The notes beneath the pieces were generated by a model. That model was not told the origin of the DNA. It made no database searches and saw nothing but the letters and a program-made list of their open reading frames with translations. Below, one piece after another: positions 20,742-34,300 of a DNA stretch of 64,000 nucleotides. The stretch is from Ditylenchus dipsaci. Its lineage: Eukaryota; Nematoda; Chromadorea; Rhabditida; Anguinidae. Location: assembly GCA_004194705.1 (NCBI GenBank), contig SADC01001185.1, positions 62,001 to 126,000 of the forward strand, written 5' to 3'. The position numbers and the translations under genes were made by a program. Every line of letters begins with the position of its first letter. The stretch's first letter is position 1.

Positions 20742-21444
20742 AAGAAATTAATTTTCATTCGCTGTTTTTTAAATTAAAAGAATATTTTGTTGATTGTTTT
20801 TTTTTTATTTTTTAAAAAGGCATGCCTAGCTTTGCAAATTGCTGTCTGCCTATTTAAAATATTTTTCCAATCCTTAAACTTTTTTACTGTGTTTTAAGTT
20901 GGTTTCTAACAAAACAAGGCCTAGAATCTAATTTTAGACATAGCTTTTGATAGTAATCGAGCTAAAAAACCTATATAGAAGTATAATGATTAGGAAATTT
21001 TTTGAATTGGCGGGCACCAATTTTGAACGCGTGGGCATGCCCCTTCAAAGGGTTTGTACCATTTGGGCGCAATTCATTTGAGCGCCCTCACTTGGGCACC
21101 ATCATTTTATACTGATTTTTAAATTTTCTCAAATAGTCTGAAAAGGATAAGTTAACCTCAGAGCTGCTAAGTATACCACCAAGAACTCGCCTAAACGGGT
21201 ATCCGTCTCCATGATCCATAAATTTGGATCTATCCAAAAGTACTTGAAAGCTCTTGTACCTTACCAAGAATCATCTTACCAAGAAGCTGAACATGGTTTG
21301 ATGGTACTAAAACATCAAATTTACTAGTAATTTTTTTATGAGGTCAGGTTTTTTTGGCGAGCATTCAATTGCGAATTTTTTTTGGTGGTTACGTGACCTC
21401 AAAGGGTATCCATCTCTATCCACCTCTAAAGATTCCATCCCTAA

Positions 21445-24147
21445 CAGGGCTGGAACGGAAGACAAAAAAAGTCGGAACGAAAATCGGAACCGGAAGTAGA
21501 AAATTCTCAAAACCGGAAGTCGGAAATCGGAAGAAAAAAACTGCCGGAAATCGGAAATCGAAGACGGAAATCGGAAGAAATTCAAAAAATTTCCTAGTGC
21601 CAAAATTTAATGTTGTACACATGCATCCGTAATTTATTTCAACCTTAATCATAACACAACAAGAGACTGCAATTATTAATATTCAAAGTTGTAGGCGGAA
21701 GGTTATGGTGAAGCAAACAACAGCATTTTCAGTTAATTGGAGTTAAGCTTTTTCTGAGATCATTTACAATGAATCCAGCAGTTGAAAAGAAACGCTCACT
21801 TTCTTGAGAACCAGGTGGCGCACTAAGATATTTGCGGACCAATGTTGTGAGAGCTGGCCATTTCTTTGCATTTCTTTTCCAGTAGACCAATGTATTCAAT
21901 GAACTGCTTTGAATCGGCTCGGCTAAGTATTCTGCCACCTCAACCATTGTTTTTGACCTTCGTTCGTCTTCTTGCATTGGCACTTCTGCTGGTTGAGTGT
22001 TGCGATCCTAAACAGATTCCAACGAAATGCGAAAAAATAATAGCAAAGAAAAGTCTTACCTGCAGGAAGCCTTCTAAAAGCAAACCTAACCCTGCATCCG
22101 AAAAAGACCGCTCTATCACGCTGCTTTCACTTTCTTCGGTCTGAGCGTTTAGTTTCAGGCACTCTTCTTCTAACCAACTGCGGTACATCTGACGATCTAC
22201 TTCATCAAAGAATGCCAATTTGTAACGAGGGTCTAGTATAGTAGCCAGACATAGGTTCCTAAAGCGAAAAGCTTTTAAATAAATTCCAGTCAGAAATTTT
22301 ACCTGTTGTTCCGCCATCCGAGCATTCTCACTTCCATAGAACTAGAGATTTCCGCACAGACATTGTTGAGAGGAAGGCCAGGTCTTTGTAAGAGGTGAAC
22401 CAAAGCACGAAATATTGGAATCACTGAAGCAATGGTAGAACTCCTTGACTGCAGTTCAATCGTAACGGTGTAGATCGGCTTGAGCATCTGGACGACCTTT
22501 GCCATTAATTCCCATTCCATTGAAGAGAAGCTCGGAGACCCTTTGACTTCGCCGTGAAAATCGAAAGGGCTGCTTTGTTGGCGAGGAATCGTTCTAGCAT
22601 TAAATAAGTTGAGTTCCATCTGACTTCTGTTGCCTAAAACAAACACGAAAAATTTTCAAAAACTTTTTTTCAGACCTTTATTAAAACATGCTGTGGAAGA
22701 TCCAGCGAACTCTGTATTCCTTCAAATAGTCTCGATGAATTGAAGATTTGCGCACTTTTCGAATCAGCTTTTTGACACGCTCTAGCGTCGACTCAAAATC
22801 TACAAGCAGTCCAAGACCATCTTTGACACACTAAACAAACACGATAATCATGAATTTGAAAAAAAAACTACTAGTACTGACCAGTTGCAATTTGTGAAGA
22901 AAGCAGTCATACGAGTCCACATTCATCATTCTAGTTGTCAAGCGCATGTTTGGAGCGGCATCTCGTAATACCATGTGAATTTTTTCTGGTCCTATTTGGA
23001 ATTCCTCAATTGCTTCCAATAAAACCTTAGCCTGATCGATTGCTTTGTGACTTTTTATTGGAGTTGCTGCCAACACCAAAAACATGAGTTCATTTGAGCA
23101 TCAAGAAAGTGGACAGTCAATGAGATAAGCGAATGCGAGCTCAAATTTCGAGAATATTACAAAAATTGCGCAAAAGGCCTATTTTTACCTGTCTTTAGAG
23201 CTCCAGGCATCTGAAGTGAAGCAAACGAACGGAACTGTTGACAAATCAGCGATTATCCTCTGCTTTAGCTGCTCGTGAATCCTTGGAATTTCTGTTCTCG
23301 TGTAAAAGTTTCTCGATCTGAAAATTGTGATCTGTGTACGAAATAAATATTAAAATTAAAGGAACCCTACTTGATATGGTACTGCGGAACAACGAACTGA
23401 AGAAGTCGACTAAATCCCTTTTTTTCTACGATTGAAAGCGGTGCTGCATCAACGCAAATCATCTCGGCAATTATTCTATCCAGAGCGACAGCTTTGTGCC
23501 CGTATTTGTCCACTGATCTAAAATTAAAATTTAACAATGAAAAGGCAGGAAAAGAGTTTACTGAAAGATTCTTTGATTTCTGGAGTAGCAGTTATTTTCG
23601 CACGCTTCGGTGAAGGTTCATCTAGCTGTTGTTCCATCTGTTTGGATGCAAAAATTATTCTTGGCTGAGCTCTGGCTTGTTTCTGGATTCTATCCTTCTC
23701 TTTCTTCACAGCTTCTTCTCGACGCTTAAGCAGCTCTGGGTGTTTGCTCTGCAAATGCCATTTCATTGAATTTGTGCTCTTTTTCGGTCCAAGATCGACA
23801 GAGAAGTTGCATTGCCCAGCTCTGCACATTGCTATAGTTCCATTCCTCTCAAAAAAAGCGTCCCACTTTTTCTCGTCTGGCATCTGAAAACGAAAAATAT
23901 ACGAAAAAAATGCAGCGACCAAAATAAATATGCAGTGAAAAGGTCTCCGCAAAGCTGTAACTTCCATTTCCTTGCAAGACATTTCTGCCAAAAATACTTC
24001 GAAAATATTTTTCAAGTTAACTATTCTCTTCCGAAATTTCCGAAATTCGGCCTATTTTTTCGGAAATCGGAAATCGGAAAACGGAAGAGAAAAAGTGCCG
24101 GAAATCGAAAATCGGAAGACGGAAATCGGAATTCCGTTCCACCCCTG
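21445..24147 (-). mobile_element. Complete-structure hAT transposon
   Basis: Perfect 8-bp target duplication ATCCCTAA at 21437-21444 and 24148-24155. Terminal inverted repeats CAGGGCTGGAACGGAA and (complement of right end) CAGGGGTGGAACGGAA differ at one base. Subterminal regions at both ends are packed with CGGAAATCGGAA words, probable transposase binding repeats. One spliced transposase gene fills the interior on the minus strand. Confidence 0.92.
21729..23883 (-). CDS. hAT transposase with BED zinc finger, eight exons
   Basis: Cut-and-paste transposase of the hAT superfamily. Exons by eye: 23562-23883, 23371-23517, 23189-23317, 22882 to about 23142, 22676-22830, 22303-22633, 22060-22258, 21729-22007. 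Exon 1 has a BED-type finger (MCRAGQCNF, then WHLQSKHPE giving C-C-H-H). Core: CFTSDAWSS (first catalytic Asp), SLTVHFLD, VLRDAAPNM, RWNSTYLMLERF, TILDPRYKLAFF, and the C-terminal dimerisation region YLSAPPGSQESERFFSTAG. About 600 residues, normal for hAT. Introns are mostly 40-70 nt. At least one frame slip, near 22548, after SIFTAKSKG. Being intact in every domain, it was probably active recently. The start is taken as the Met before PDEKKWDAFF; an upstream exon is possible. Confidence 0.85.
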
Positions 24148-24689
24148 ATCCCTAAGCCTGAAGAGTTGAATTTCACAGGTTCAATCTCTCACTTAATTAC
24201 AAAAATTATTTTGCTCATTTTATCCCACCTCACTTATTCAAACTGAAAATCTCAATCCAGGTGCCCCCCCCCGTCAGATTTTTTTCAAATGGTGCAGGTA
24301 AAATGGCCTCGAAAATTTGAAAAAACGGTGTAGGTAAAATGGCCTAAAAATGGCCTGGTGCCCCTCCGTCAGAAATTCCTGCGTACGCCACTGGTGGACG
24401 GTAGTAGTATTTAGATTTTCAGCTGGTAAAAGCAGATGGGAATATTTTAATACTATCAAACCATGTTCAGCGCAGGATTTTAAGTAAGATACATGGGATT
24501 CTAAGTACTTTTGGCTACATCCAAAATTTTTTGATTATGGAACTGGATACCCTTTAAAAGTGGTTTCAATGGAGTAACTCGTTCAAAAAAGTTACTTTAT
24601 CCGATCACCGAAAAATTTAAATTTCCTAATCTTTTAAACTTTGTTATAAGCATTTTTACAAACAGTATTGGGACCTTGTACTCTGCTCG

Positions 24690-25035
24690 TACTTTGATAC
24701 TTTGTATTTTTAGTTATAAAAGTTCTTTTTTTCTAAAAAGTTTTTAACTAGATGGCTGCAGAACATCCCCAGCTACATTTTTACAAAAAATATACCTGTT
24801 TCGAGATTATAAAACGTTATATATTGATATTTGAAGTGCAACTACGAGCTCAGGTACGAGTGCTCCAACGTGAGCTCGTACTTGCACTTAAAATATTATA
24901 ATCTCGACATAGGTACATTTTTTGTAAAAATGTAGCTGGGGATGTTCTGCAGCCATCTAGCTAAAAACTTTTTAGAAAAAAAAGAACATGTATAACTAAA
25001 AATACAAAGTAGTACGAGGTCCAACACTGGATAGA
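24690..25035. repeat. Palindrome, GGGACCTTGTACT / GTACGAGGTCC ends
   Basis: Arms pair over about 160 bp (CATCCCCAGCTACATTTTT with its complement; GATGGCTGCAGAAC). End sequences CAGTATTGGGACCT and the complement of AGGTCCAACACTG look hAT-like, but no clean 8-bp duplication was found. Confidence 0.65.
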
Positions 25036-25331
25036 AAGCCAATATTCATGGCTATATGTTCAGGTGTCAGCGAAAAATATCAAAACTTAGAAAAAAAATT
25101 TTCCACAAAAGTTCAAGTTTACTACTAGCATCACTCATTTTGGTATTAGAAATAAGTTTCATTTTGACAGTAGATTGTTTCATTTCGAATTTTCGACAGC
25201 AAATCTGAACTTTTGACAATATAATTACAATAAAATAGCATTTTTATAAAAACTTGACAAAAACTCAAAAACGTTACGTTTTGTTGTTTTATGAGCATTT
25301 GCGGTATTCTAAACCAATTTCCAGCCCATCC

Positions 25332-28300
25332 ATGCCTAACTCCAAGAAGGGCAGCAATCGGTTGGGCGAGCGTCTCGGCGACCTCACTGCAGACGCCTTC
25401 AAAGCCTATGGCCATTTTGTAGACGCCATCCAGGCAAAATACTAATCTTCTCCGCCTTATTTACCATAGCTTGTTTGCCGGCCTGGGCATGGTTCGCATT
25501 AATCTGGACTTGTACAAGCTGTTTGTGCCCCTGGATGCTCCGGTCAGATTTGAGTTCGAGAGCCAGCAAGCCTACGACCGCATGGTGCCAGGCCAGTTGG
25601 ATGTGGACCCTCCACCCTCCTTAATTGCTTTTCCCAAAGATGACCCACCAGCTTCGGCTGTCATGACTGAGGCACTCACTGCTGAAGCAGCTCAGAAAGA
25701 GGCCATCCAACAAACACCCAAAATGAGTGAGGCGATCGAGAAAAAAGAAACTGTCACTAATTTGGTTGTGGAAGACAAAGTGGGTGGCAACAGAGTGGCT
25801 AGGAGATCGACATGAAACCACCCATGGAAATGGCTATTCCAAAGGCTAAGAAAGTTAAAAAGGTGAGATTGGGATTTGTATGTGTTTACAGGCACTCAAA
25901 AATTGCATTGGTCCTGCATGGTGACTTTTTTCACAAGATGTAATTTTTTTTTGCTATATTACACCTCCTCTCTTGGTGACTGTCCTCCAGGTGGCACCCG
26001 CATCAGCAGGGGCCATCTAGTGCCATTGTCGAAATTTTAGAATTTACAAAAACTGAAAAAAATATTTTGCAGGATATAATACGCCTCCAAATAAAATAAA
26101 ATATAAAAATAAAATTACGGTCGAGGCTGTGTCATAATGCCTATGAACCAGAATTCTGTCGCATCCGGTCTTTGTTTAAACACGTATTTTCATACTCGGT
26201 TTTCAGTTCCGGTTAATTGGGCCATAATCAGTTCGGCTAACCGATCGGGTCGGAGTTAACCGGCCGTAAACAAGTCTAGTATCCATTAGACGCCGACCCG
26301 ATCGGTTAGCCGAACCGATTCAGGCCAACTAAACCACAATCGAAAATCGGGTATACGAAATGCCGGTTAATTTACGACAAAAATAACCAAAATTCGGGTG
26401 GATTCAAATTAACCGTAACTGTACCACCCCAGTATCTAGGTAGTGAGTAACTTTTGTAAAAACAGAGAAATGTTTGTTCTAACGGGAATTTATAAAAATA
26501 TCAAAAAAACTTCAAGGAACTAAAGCAATTTTTAATAGCAAATGCATATAAAGCTAAATTTTTGGTTTTTGCGTGGCTATAACTAGAGATGGCAAATGGC
26601 CAATTTCAATACGGGACGGGACAAAATTTACTATAAAAATTTCGGGACGGGACAAGGTCAAAAAAAATTCGGGATGGGGTTCAGGACGGAAAAATTGCCA
26701 AATTTGCGTCGGGCGGGTCAGGACGTCTTGTATTTTTATAACTTAAATTTTCTAGCGGGACGAGACAAAAAATTAATATTTTTGTCGAGACGGGATGTCA
26801 GGACGGGACAGACTGGAATTTTTTTTCGGGGACGGGATATATGCTAAAAAAACCTTCGGGACGGGACGGGATTCCCGTCCCGTCCCGATGCCATCTCTAA
26901 CTACAACAAAACCATACTTTTAGAAGAGCAAATGCTCCTATACACAACGACATTTTGAGATTCTACGTGGTGCACAAAGACTATGACAACTTGCTGGTCA
27001 GCGACATCCTAGCCTCGCTCTACGACTTTACCAACGAAATGATGACTGTCAAGATGGAGTATGAAGGACTAGAATGGGAGTTTGAAGATTTCTGCAAAAA
27101 GGCTCCTACCGAACCTGTCAGTCATTTTCAATGCATATGTTGCCAGAAAAATCAAACCATTTTTTATAGAAATGCAACAACAATTTGAATGTTTGGCTGA
27201 AACATGCAGAAAATCTATTCCGAAGCAATGGCTCAAGGATCAACCCCAATTTGCAGCTGTCTTATCCAGTTATGTACCTGTTCAACCGACCAAAAGATAT
27301 TGGAAATGTGAGTTTTATGAATGTGGAAATACTTTTCCGGCTTACCTTCAGGATATTTTTTTGACTAACATATGAACTCAAAAAGTTGAACGGTACTTTT
27401 TGTCGATTTGTGGACCAGAAACCAAAGTCTAGGGATGTGTATTCAGCAAAGTGCGGATTGCGGGGTCTAATGAAGGAAAAGATATTCAGTGGTGGCCTGT
27501 GTTCTAACAAGTTTTGCTGTGGGCTTGCAGGGTTGTTAGTCTGTCCAAATATCGTGTGGGGTGCTGGATTGTGCAGTTTCACAGCCCTACCAAAGTCACG
27601 ATTGAGTTTCAGAACAAGTTGGGCTACTTTGGTCTCCCAAAGTATTTTTTTGCAAAACTTTCACCCAAACATGATCAAAGCATTGGAGAAAAGGTATAAG
27701 GCCGATTTCGACGAAAAATTGTTAGTGTTTAGAGACTCTGTCCAGACCTATCCTTAGATACTCTAACTTGGAGTTTCAAAGATTTCTTAAAAAAATTGAG
27801 AGTAAGAAGAATATTTTGCACAAATAACAAAAGCGCAGCGGATCTGTAATAAGGACCTAATTTTATTTTTTAGAATCTTACTTACTTTAAAACGGCCCTA
27901 AGTACCCAAATTTTATCATTCACAAAAATGACTGATTATAGATTATCTACGGAGTGAATGTGACTGGCACTAAGCATGAAATAGTGGGAGCTCGTGTACT
28001 CACCATCCACTGGTTCATTGCCTTTCCAATGGTCGGCAATAGCAAAGGCGCCTACATTGCCTACAGGGACCGCTTGAACCTGTTCTGGGAAGAGAAGACC
28101 CAGGTCTCTGACATCAAGTTTATTCCACACAAGTCAGTTTACTTATTCAAAAAATAATAAAAATTTATAACGTTTAAGCGACAAAGCGATGGACGACGAG
28201 CTCTTACTGATTATTAAAACAGCAGTGCCATTCGCTTTGCCAGCCACTCTTCAACTTATGGTCTTTGTCTACTTCACCATATGGCCAAGGATATAAGAAA

Positions 28301-31300
28301 GTATGTGCTTATTTAATATTGTGTTTTAAGACAGTAAAAAGTAGGGTTCCGGAATTCTCCGGAGAATTTATTCAGTAGTCGAAATTACAAAAAATACCCA
28401 AAAAACAATAAGGAGTTTGACAGTGCAGCGAAATTTAGCAACCAAAAACATCTTCACCAGCCTCACACGAGCCATAATAAAAAAAACAGCCAAATACAGC
28501 ATATATTTTATGAATTTCTTTCATGAATACAAAGCAATAGATGATTCAACGATTCATACCACCTTCGCGGGAGTCGAAAAAAGTGGCTTGGGTGGCGCAG
28601 TCGATAAGCGTTTGTGTTTCATAGCCCAAAATCGTGCGCAGGTTCGATCACACCTAGTGGCCCACTATTATTTGGGAGTGTATTACCAATATGTATGGGT
28701 AAAAAGACTTTCTTTGACGCCAGATTCTGAATCAGCGACCCAAATTACCCCTATACATTGGTCAAACCCTCACAAATAAATAATGTGCCATCAGGTGGGA
28801 TCGAACCTGCGCATGATTTGGGTCATAAAACACAAACGCTTATCCACTGCGCAACCGAAGCCACTTTTTTCTACTCCCGCGAAGAAAAACGACATTTTTG
28901 ACTAAATCGAAGACTTGGCAAAGTGTTTAAAAACTTTCGCTCAGTTCTTCAATATTTTTGACGGTCATCCATAATGCGTTGTTCACAATGGAGGATTGCA
29001 GTCGCCGCCCCGTACTGCAGTCCTCATTGTGAACACACAACAGTCCACAGTCGCCACTACGAATTTAATTCCACAGTGTGTATTGTTGTGTGTTAACAAT
29101 GAAGAATGCAGTCCGGGTTGGCGACTGTGGACTGTTACAATTTGAGTGCGGACTGCAGTCGCCAGTTTTTCCAGTTTTTCATGGACAACACGAATATAAA
29201 AAAAGCTGGTCTCCCAACTAGAGTGTAATGCCTCGAAGAGCCCAATTTTCTCGACTACTCGTTGAGGTCAGGTATGTTTTTTTTTCTTTAAGCTGGTGAG
29301 CAGTGAATTTATTTAGTACATAACTTTCATTTATATTTTAAGAAAGCTCGACGCTACTGTCATATACCCCCCAAAACCATACTTTTTTTTTGAAAAATGC
29401 TGAAATTAGTACGGGTTTTTCCTGAGCCTAATGGCTAGGGCCCGAAGCCTAAGGGCGAAGCCTAAGGGCGAAGCCTAAGGGCGAAGCCTAAGGGCGAGGC
29501 GGGAATTCCTAAGCCAAAATATTATTTAAGGGGAGGGGGGGGGTCGTTTTATATTACAGTAGCGCCGGAAGCTCGTTGTCTGGGCTTTCTAATGGTGTGC
29601 AGATTGACTCCAAACGAGCACATTATCATGGATAAAAATTCAAAGAACAAAATTACGCCTATTTCAAAATTTTACGAAAAGTGTAAGAAATTTTCGCGCA
29701 GATTCGTGTTACCGTAAGACAGACCCTAGATTCAGAATCAGCATAAAAAATTGCACCCGACAGTGTTTTTAAAGTTATATAAAATAGGCTCAAATTGTTT
29801 TAACTCGTCAAATTGCTGATTTAACACGTCAAATAATTATTTTACCCCGTCAAATTTGAATTTTGAGCAAAATACTCATTTATTTCGTCAAATTTCTGAT
29901 TTATCCCTTCAAATTTGAATTTTGCGCGAAACACAAAAATCATATTTTACGTACCTCTTGGCCGGTTCAAGGCTAATTTTGAAGGAATAATCCATTTTTA
30001 CAGTTAATTCGTTGATTTCCTGGTTACTTTTTCAGTCAGACAACCCGTTTCAGTCTAATTTTTTTATGATTTGAGATTCCGTCGCTGGGCAATGGGTTAG
30101 TACTGTTTTGCACCTTTTTATGCCTGTTAGGCGATTTGTTCGCGATTTTTATTTTTAGACCGATCTCCTGATCAGGTTACTAACTTTTAAACATTTACCA
30201 GTACTCTCTATGCGCCTTCTTGCTCCGAAAACAAAGGCGGTATGGCTAGGCCATCATAACATAGCTGCCGGAGCACGTTAACTTTTATCAAAAAGACTGC
30301 CTATCGAGAGTTGTCTTGTTTGACATATCATTCACCCATTTTCAGGTTTTTTCGGGAAGCAACCAGTGTCAAGGAATCAAAAAGCCATCTATAAATGATC
30401 CATGGTATTAATTATATTGCCTTGGTTAAAAGCCTTGGGCTTGATCAAAGTTAACGTGCTCCGGCAGCTATGTTATGATGGCCTAGCCATACCGCCTTTG
30501 TTTTCGGAGCAAGAAGGCACATAGAGAGCGCTGGTGAATGTTTAAAAGTTAGTAACCTGATCAGGAGATCATTCTAAAAATAAAAATCGCGAAAAAAATC
30601 GACTAACAAAAAGTGCAAAACAGTACTAACTCATTGCCCAGCGACAGAATCTCAAATCATAAAAAATTAGACTGAAACGGCTTGTCTGACTGAAAAAGTG
30701 ACCGGGAAATCAGCGAATTAACTGTATAAATGGATTATTATCTCAAAATTAGCCTTGAACCGGCCAAGAGGTACGTAAAATATGATTTTTTGTGTTTCGC
30801 GCATAACAAAATACGGCGCTACCGGAGTATACCCCCCCCCCAAATGAAATTTTTTTTAAAGTGTTCCCAAACACCCTATATCGACCTAAAATTGCCTCAG
30901 AAGCTCAAAAAAGACATTATTTTTGTGTTCTAGTCAATAAAAAATTGAGTTTTGGGAACACCCAAATATACCTATTTTGACCATTTTGAAGGGATTTAGG
31001 GCCATATTAGGGTGGGAAAAGACCAAAAAGGGCCAATTTAGTGTGAAAAGGAAGATGTTGAACATAGTTTTTGTTGACTGGGGCCTACCGCATAAATAAA
31101 CTCTGGTATGCATACATTTTTATTGCATCCAGAGTCATTTTTGAGTGATTTGCGTCTAAGGTATGTGGGTGTGCGCATCTCAACCCCAAGCAACCAAGCC
31201 CCTGCGCCCCCGAAGGAGGCGCAGGGGCTTGGTTGGTTAGAGATGCGCGCACTTACCTTAGACATAATTCCGAGAAGACTCTTGAACAAAAATGCATTTA

Positions 31301-34300
31301 GAGACTATTTTTGCCAGCTCCAGTGACCAAAACATGCCAAAACAGGCAAATGGTCGAAATTTCAAAATGTCCGAAACTCAATTTTTTATTAACCAGAACT
31401 CAAAAATAATGTCTTTTTTGAACTCCCGAGCAACTTTGGTTCGATATAGGGTGTTTTAAAACACTTTGAAAAAAATTTTATTTGGGGGGGGGGGGTATAC
31501 TCCGGTAGGGTCCAAAATTCAAATTTGAAGGAATAAATCAGAAATTTGACGAAATAAATGAGTATTTTGCTCAATTTCGAAATTTCGGGCTTACTGGCAT
31601 TCCAGTAGAAATTTGGTTATTATTTCTAAGGGTATCCACGCGTTTGGGTCAGTCGTATTTGCGCCTTCCGCATTTGGGCCCTAATTTTAGAACCCTGTAT
31701 TTTTTAATTCAGTTTTTTGTTTGTGTCATTTTGCTTCTGTTTTTTAATTTCTTATATAAAAAAAAATCGGAACTCAGATGTTATAACCAGTGTTGTCCCA
31801 GCGCCGGCGCTAGCGCCGGCGCTGCCCCGGGAAAAAACAGCGCCGGGCCGGCGCTCGGCGCCGGCGCTGGGGCCAATGAAAAATTTTGGTCGGCGCTGGC
31901 GCCGGCGCTAAAATTTTTCATTGGCCCGGCGCTGGCCCCGGCGCTGTTTTTTAAACGGCTACAGCGCCAAGGCTGTTTTTAAAATTTAACAGGCTAATAT
32001 TGAGAAAGACAATAATTCTTAATTTTAAAGCAGATTATCTGAATTTTTGTGCTGCAATTTCTTTCATTTCTTCAAATCTTTTATTTATTTTCTTGATTTT
32101 TTAGTTTATTTTTGTAACATAACCAGGGTATCATATGCTATTGTTGAAAAAGTAATTTACACAGTTTTTTTTTCTCACAAAACTAATACAGATTACCTCA
32201 TTCCTCCCATGAACTCCCACTCTCTAATAACTGCACCTCATATGGACTTATTTCTCAGCATAGGCAAATACAGGGTGTTTCAAGAAGTCCGCAGGATTTG
32301 AAATGGCTATAACTTTTTTTCTGGACCGAATTTCTAATTTCTGTTTTTGCTAATCGTTTTCTCTTGACGGGCAATTCATTTGGTGTATAATGTCGAAAAT
32401 ACGATTTTCGCTTAGTCCCGCTGGGGTTCTGGTCCTGCCCTGGGGGTTGCCCTAGATGGCTAAAATCTGGAACCACAGGGGGACCAAGCGAAAATCTTAC
32501 TTTTGACATTATACAGTTAAACGAAATTGCCCGTCAAGAGAAAAGGATTGGTGAAAACAGAAACTCGTTCTAGATAAAAGTTATAGCCCTCTCAAATTCT
32601 GCGGATTTTTTTAAACACCCTGTATTTCAAAATTCACTCATCATCAGGAACTAATAGAGGAAATATAAACGGTATGCTGCTAATCGATATGAGAGCAAAT
32701 AATTATTATCATTCTCACTGTAAAAAACATACTGTTAAATAATAGGAATTTTTTCATGAAATTTACAGCAAAAACAAAATTATCAAGCCGGCGTCGGCGC
32801 TGGCGTCAGCGCTGCCATGAGCGCTGGCGCCGGCGCTGGGGCATTTTTTCAAAATAGGTCGGCGCCGTAGCCAAAATTTTTTAAGGGAGGCGCTCGGCAC
32901 TGGCGCTGGGGCCTTTTTTCAGAAAAGGTCGGCGCTGGAACAACACTGGTTATAACCCAAATAGAGGCCCTTAGGAGATGGTAACCATGTGGTGCTACTG
33001 AAGTACTCGGTTGTAATTTTTTTTGAGGGGGTAATTTGATTCTCTTGAATTTTTATCTGCGAAAAATATTTGTATGGGAGCAAACGACACACCATTAGGA
33101 AGCCCAGGGAAAGGGCTTTTGTATGAATATAAAAGAACATGCTGTACTCACTAAATTCACTGCTCACCAGCCTAAAGAAAAAACCATACCTCACCTTGAT
33201 GAGTCATCACGAAAATTGGACTTTTGTGGGTGCTATACCACAATTTTTCGGCTGATTTTGTAATATTCGTGTTCCTCGTGAAAAAAAACACCAGGGTGAA
33301 CCGTCGTTACAGCAGGGAATTGTCGTGTTAAAAAACGGTCTAATATACTAACATGGCACCCTGTGGGGTGTCATTTTGAGCAGTGATGTTTGTGTACACA
33401 TGTAAACGCTCAAATGTTTTATGTTGCGGTTACACATTCGTAAACAAATGTACACAAAAGATTTCCAGTTTTCGTTTTTGAACATTTATAAAAATTTAAA
33501 TTTTCTCATTTTCATTTCTGTACACAAATCGAATTTCAGAATTATTTGTGTAGGTTTGTGTACACAAAAGAAAACCTGAAATTTTTTTTTTATTTGTGTA
33601 CACATAGAAAAAATATTGCACGCAACAAAATAAAAAGCAAAATACTGGTAAAAAAAACTCATAAAAGTGCATGAATGTGAAACCTCTATGTTTTTATCCG
33701 GTTTTTAAAATCCCGAAAATGAGATCGAGCTTCTAACATGACTCGTTATCGTGCACAATATCCCTGAGAAAGTATGTTTTTGTAATATTATTAGTATAGT
33801 ACACATTGTTAATGCGATAAAACATTGTTGTTTCGTGTTGTGTACATATTTTTCATCTGTGTACACAACATAAACAAAATTTTTCACGTTTTTTATTTGT
33901 GTACATAAACCTACACAAAATTGTTTGACTTTTCATTTGGGTAAAACGGAATTTTGCAGCTAATTCTCGTAATTTTGCAGCAAATCCTTGTAATCTTGCA
34001 GCAAATATGAGTGAATTTTGCGGGAATTCGAATTTCCTAGTCAAAAGATGACTTGGATCGCTCAGAATCCCAGCCCGGAGTGGTCAGAAGCCCTTAAAGT
34101 TGGTTTTTTGGGGGTTTACTAAAGGGGGGGGGGTAAACTTTCTGCGAAAATTCGATTGGGCGGATCAGAATTCCGGTCCGATCGGCTTAATCGCTCAGAA
34201 TTTCAGGTTTATGACGGTTTTGAGTAGTTCAGGGCGGAATTCTGAGCGATTAAGCCGATCGGACCGGAATTCTGATCCGCCCAATCGAATTTTCGCAAAA

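Larger units (their letters stand above)
29170..33312. mobile_element. Outer shell of nested foldback complex in PTR intron 4
   Basis: Left arm (GACAACACGAATATAAAAAAAGC; TGGTGAGCAGTGAATTTA; TTTCTAATGGTGTGCAG) is answered in inverse order by the right arm at 33085-33310 (CACACCATTAGGAA; AATTCACTGCTCACCA; AATATTCGTGTTCCTCG). Inside are 29351-29567, 29795-31600 (itself interrupted by 30816-31512) and 31788-32948 (interrupted by 32271-32622). Limits approximate. Confidence 0.55.
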
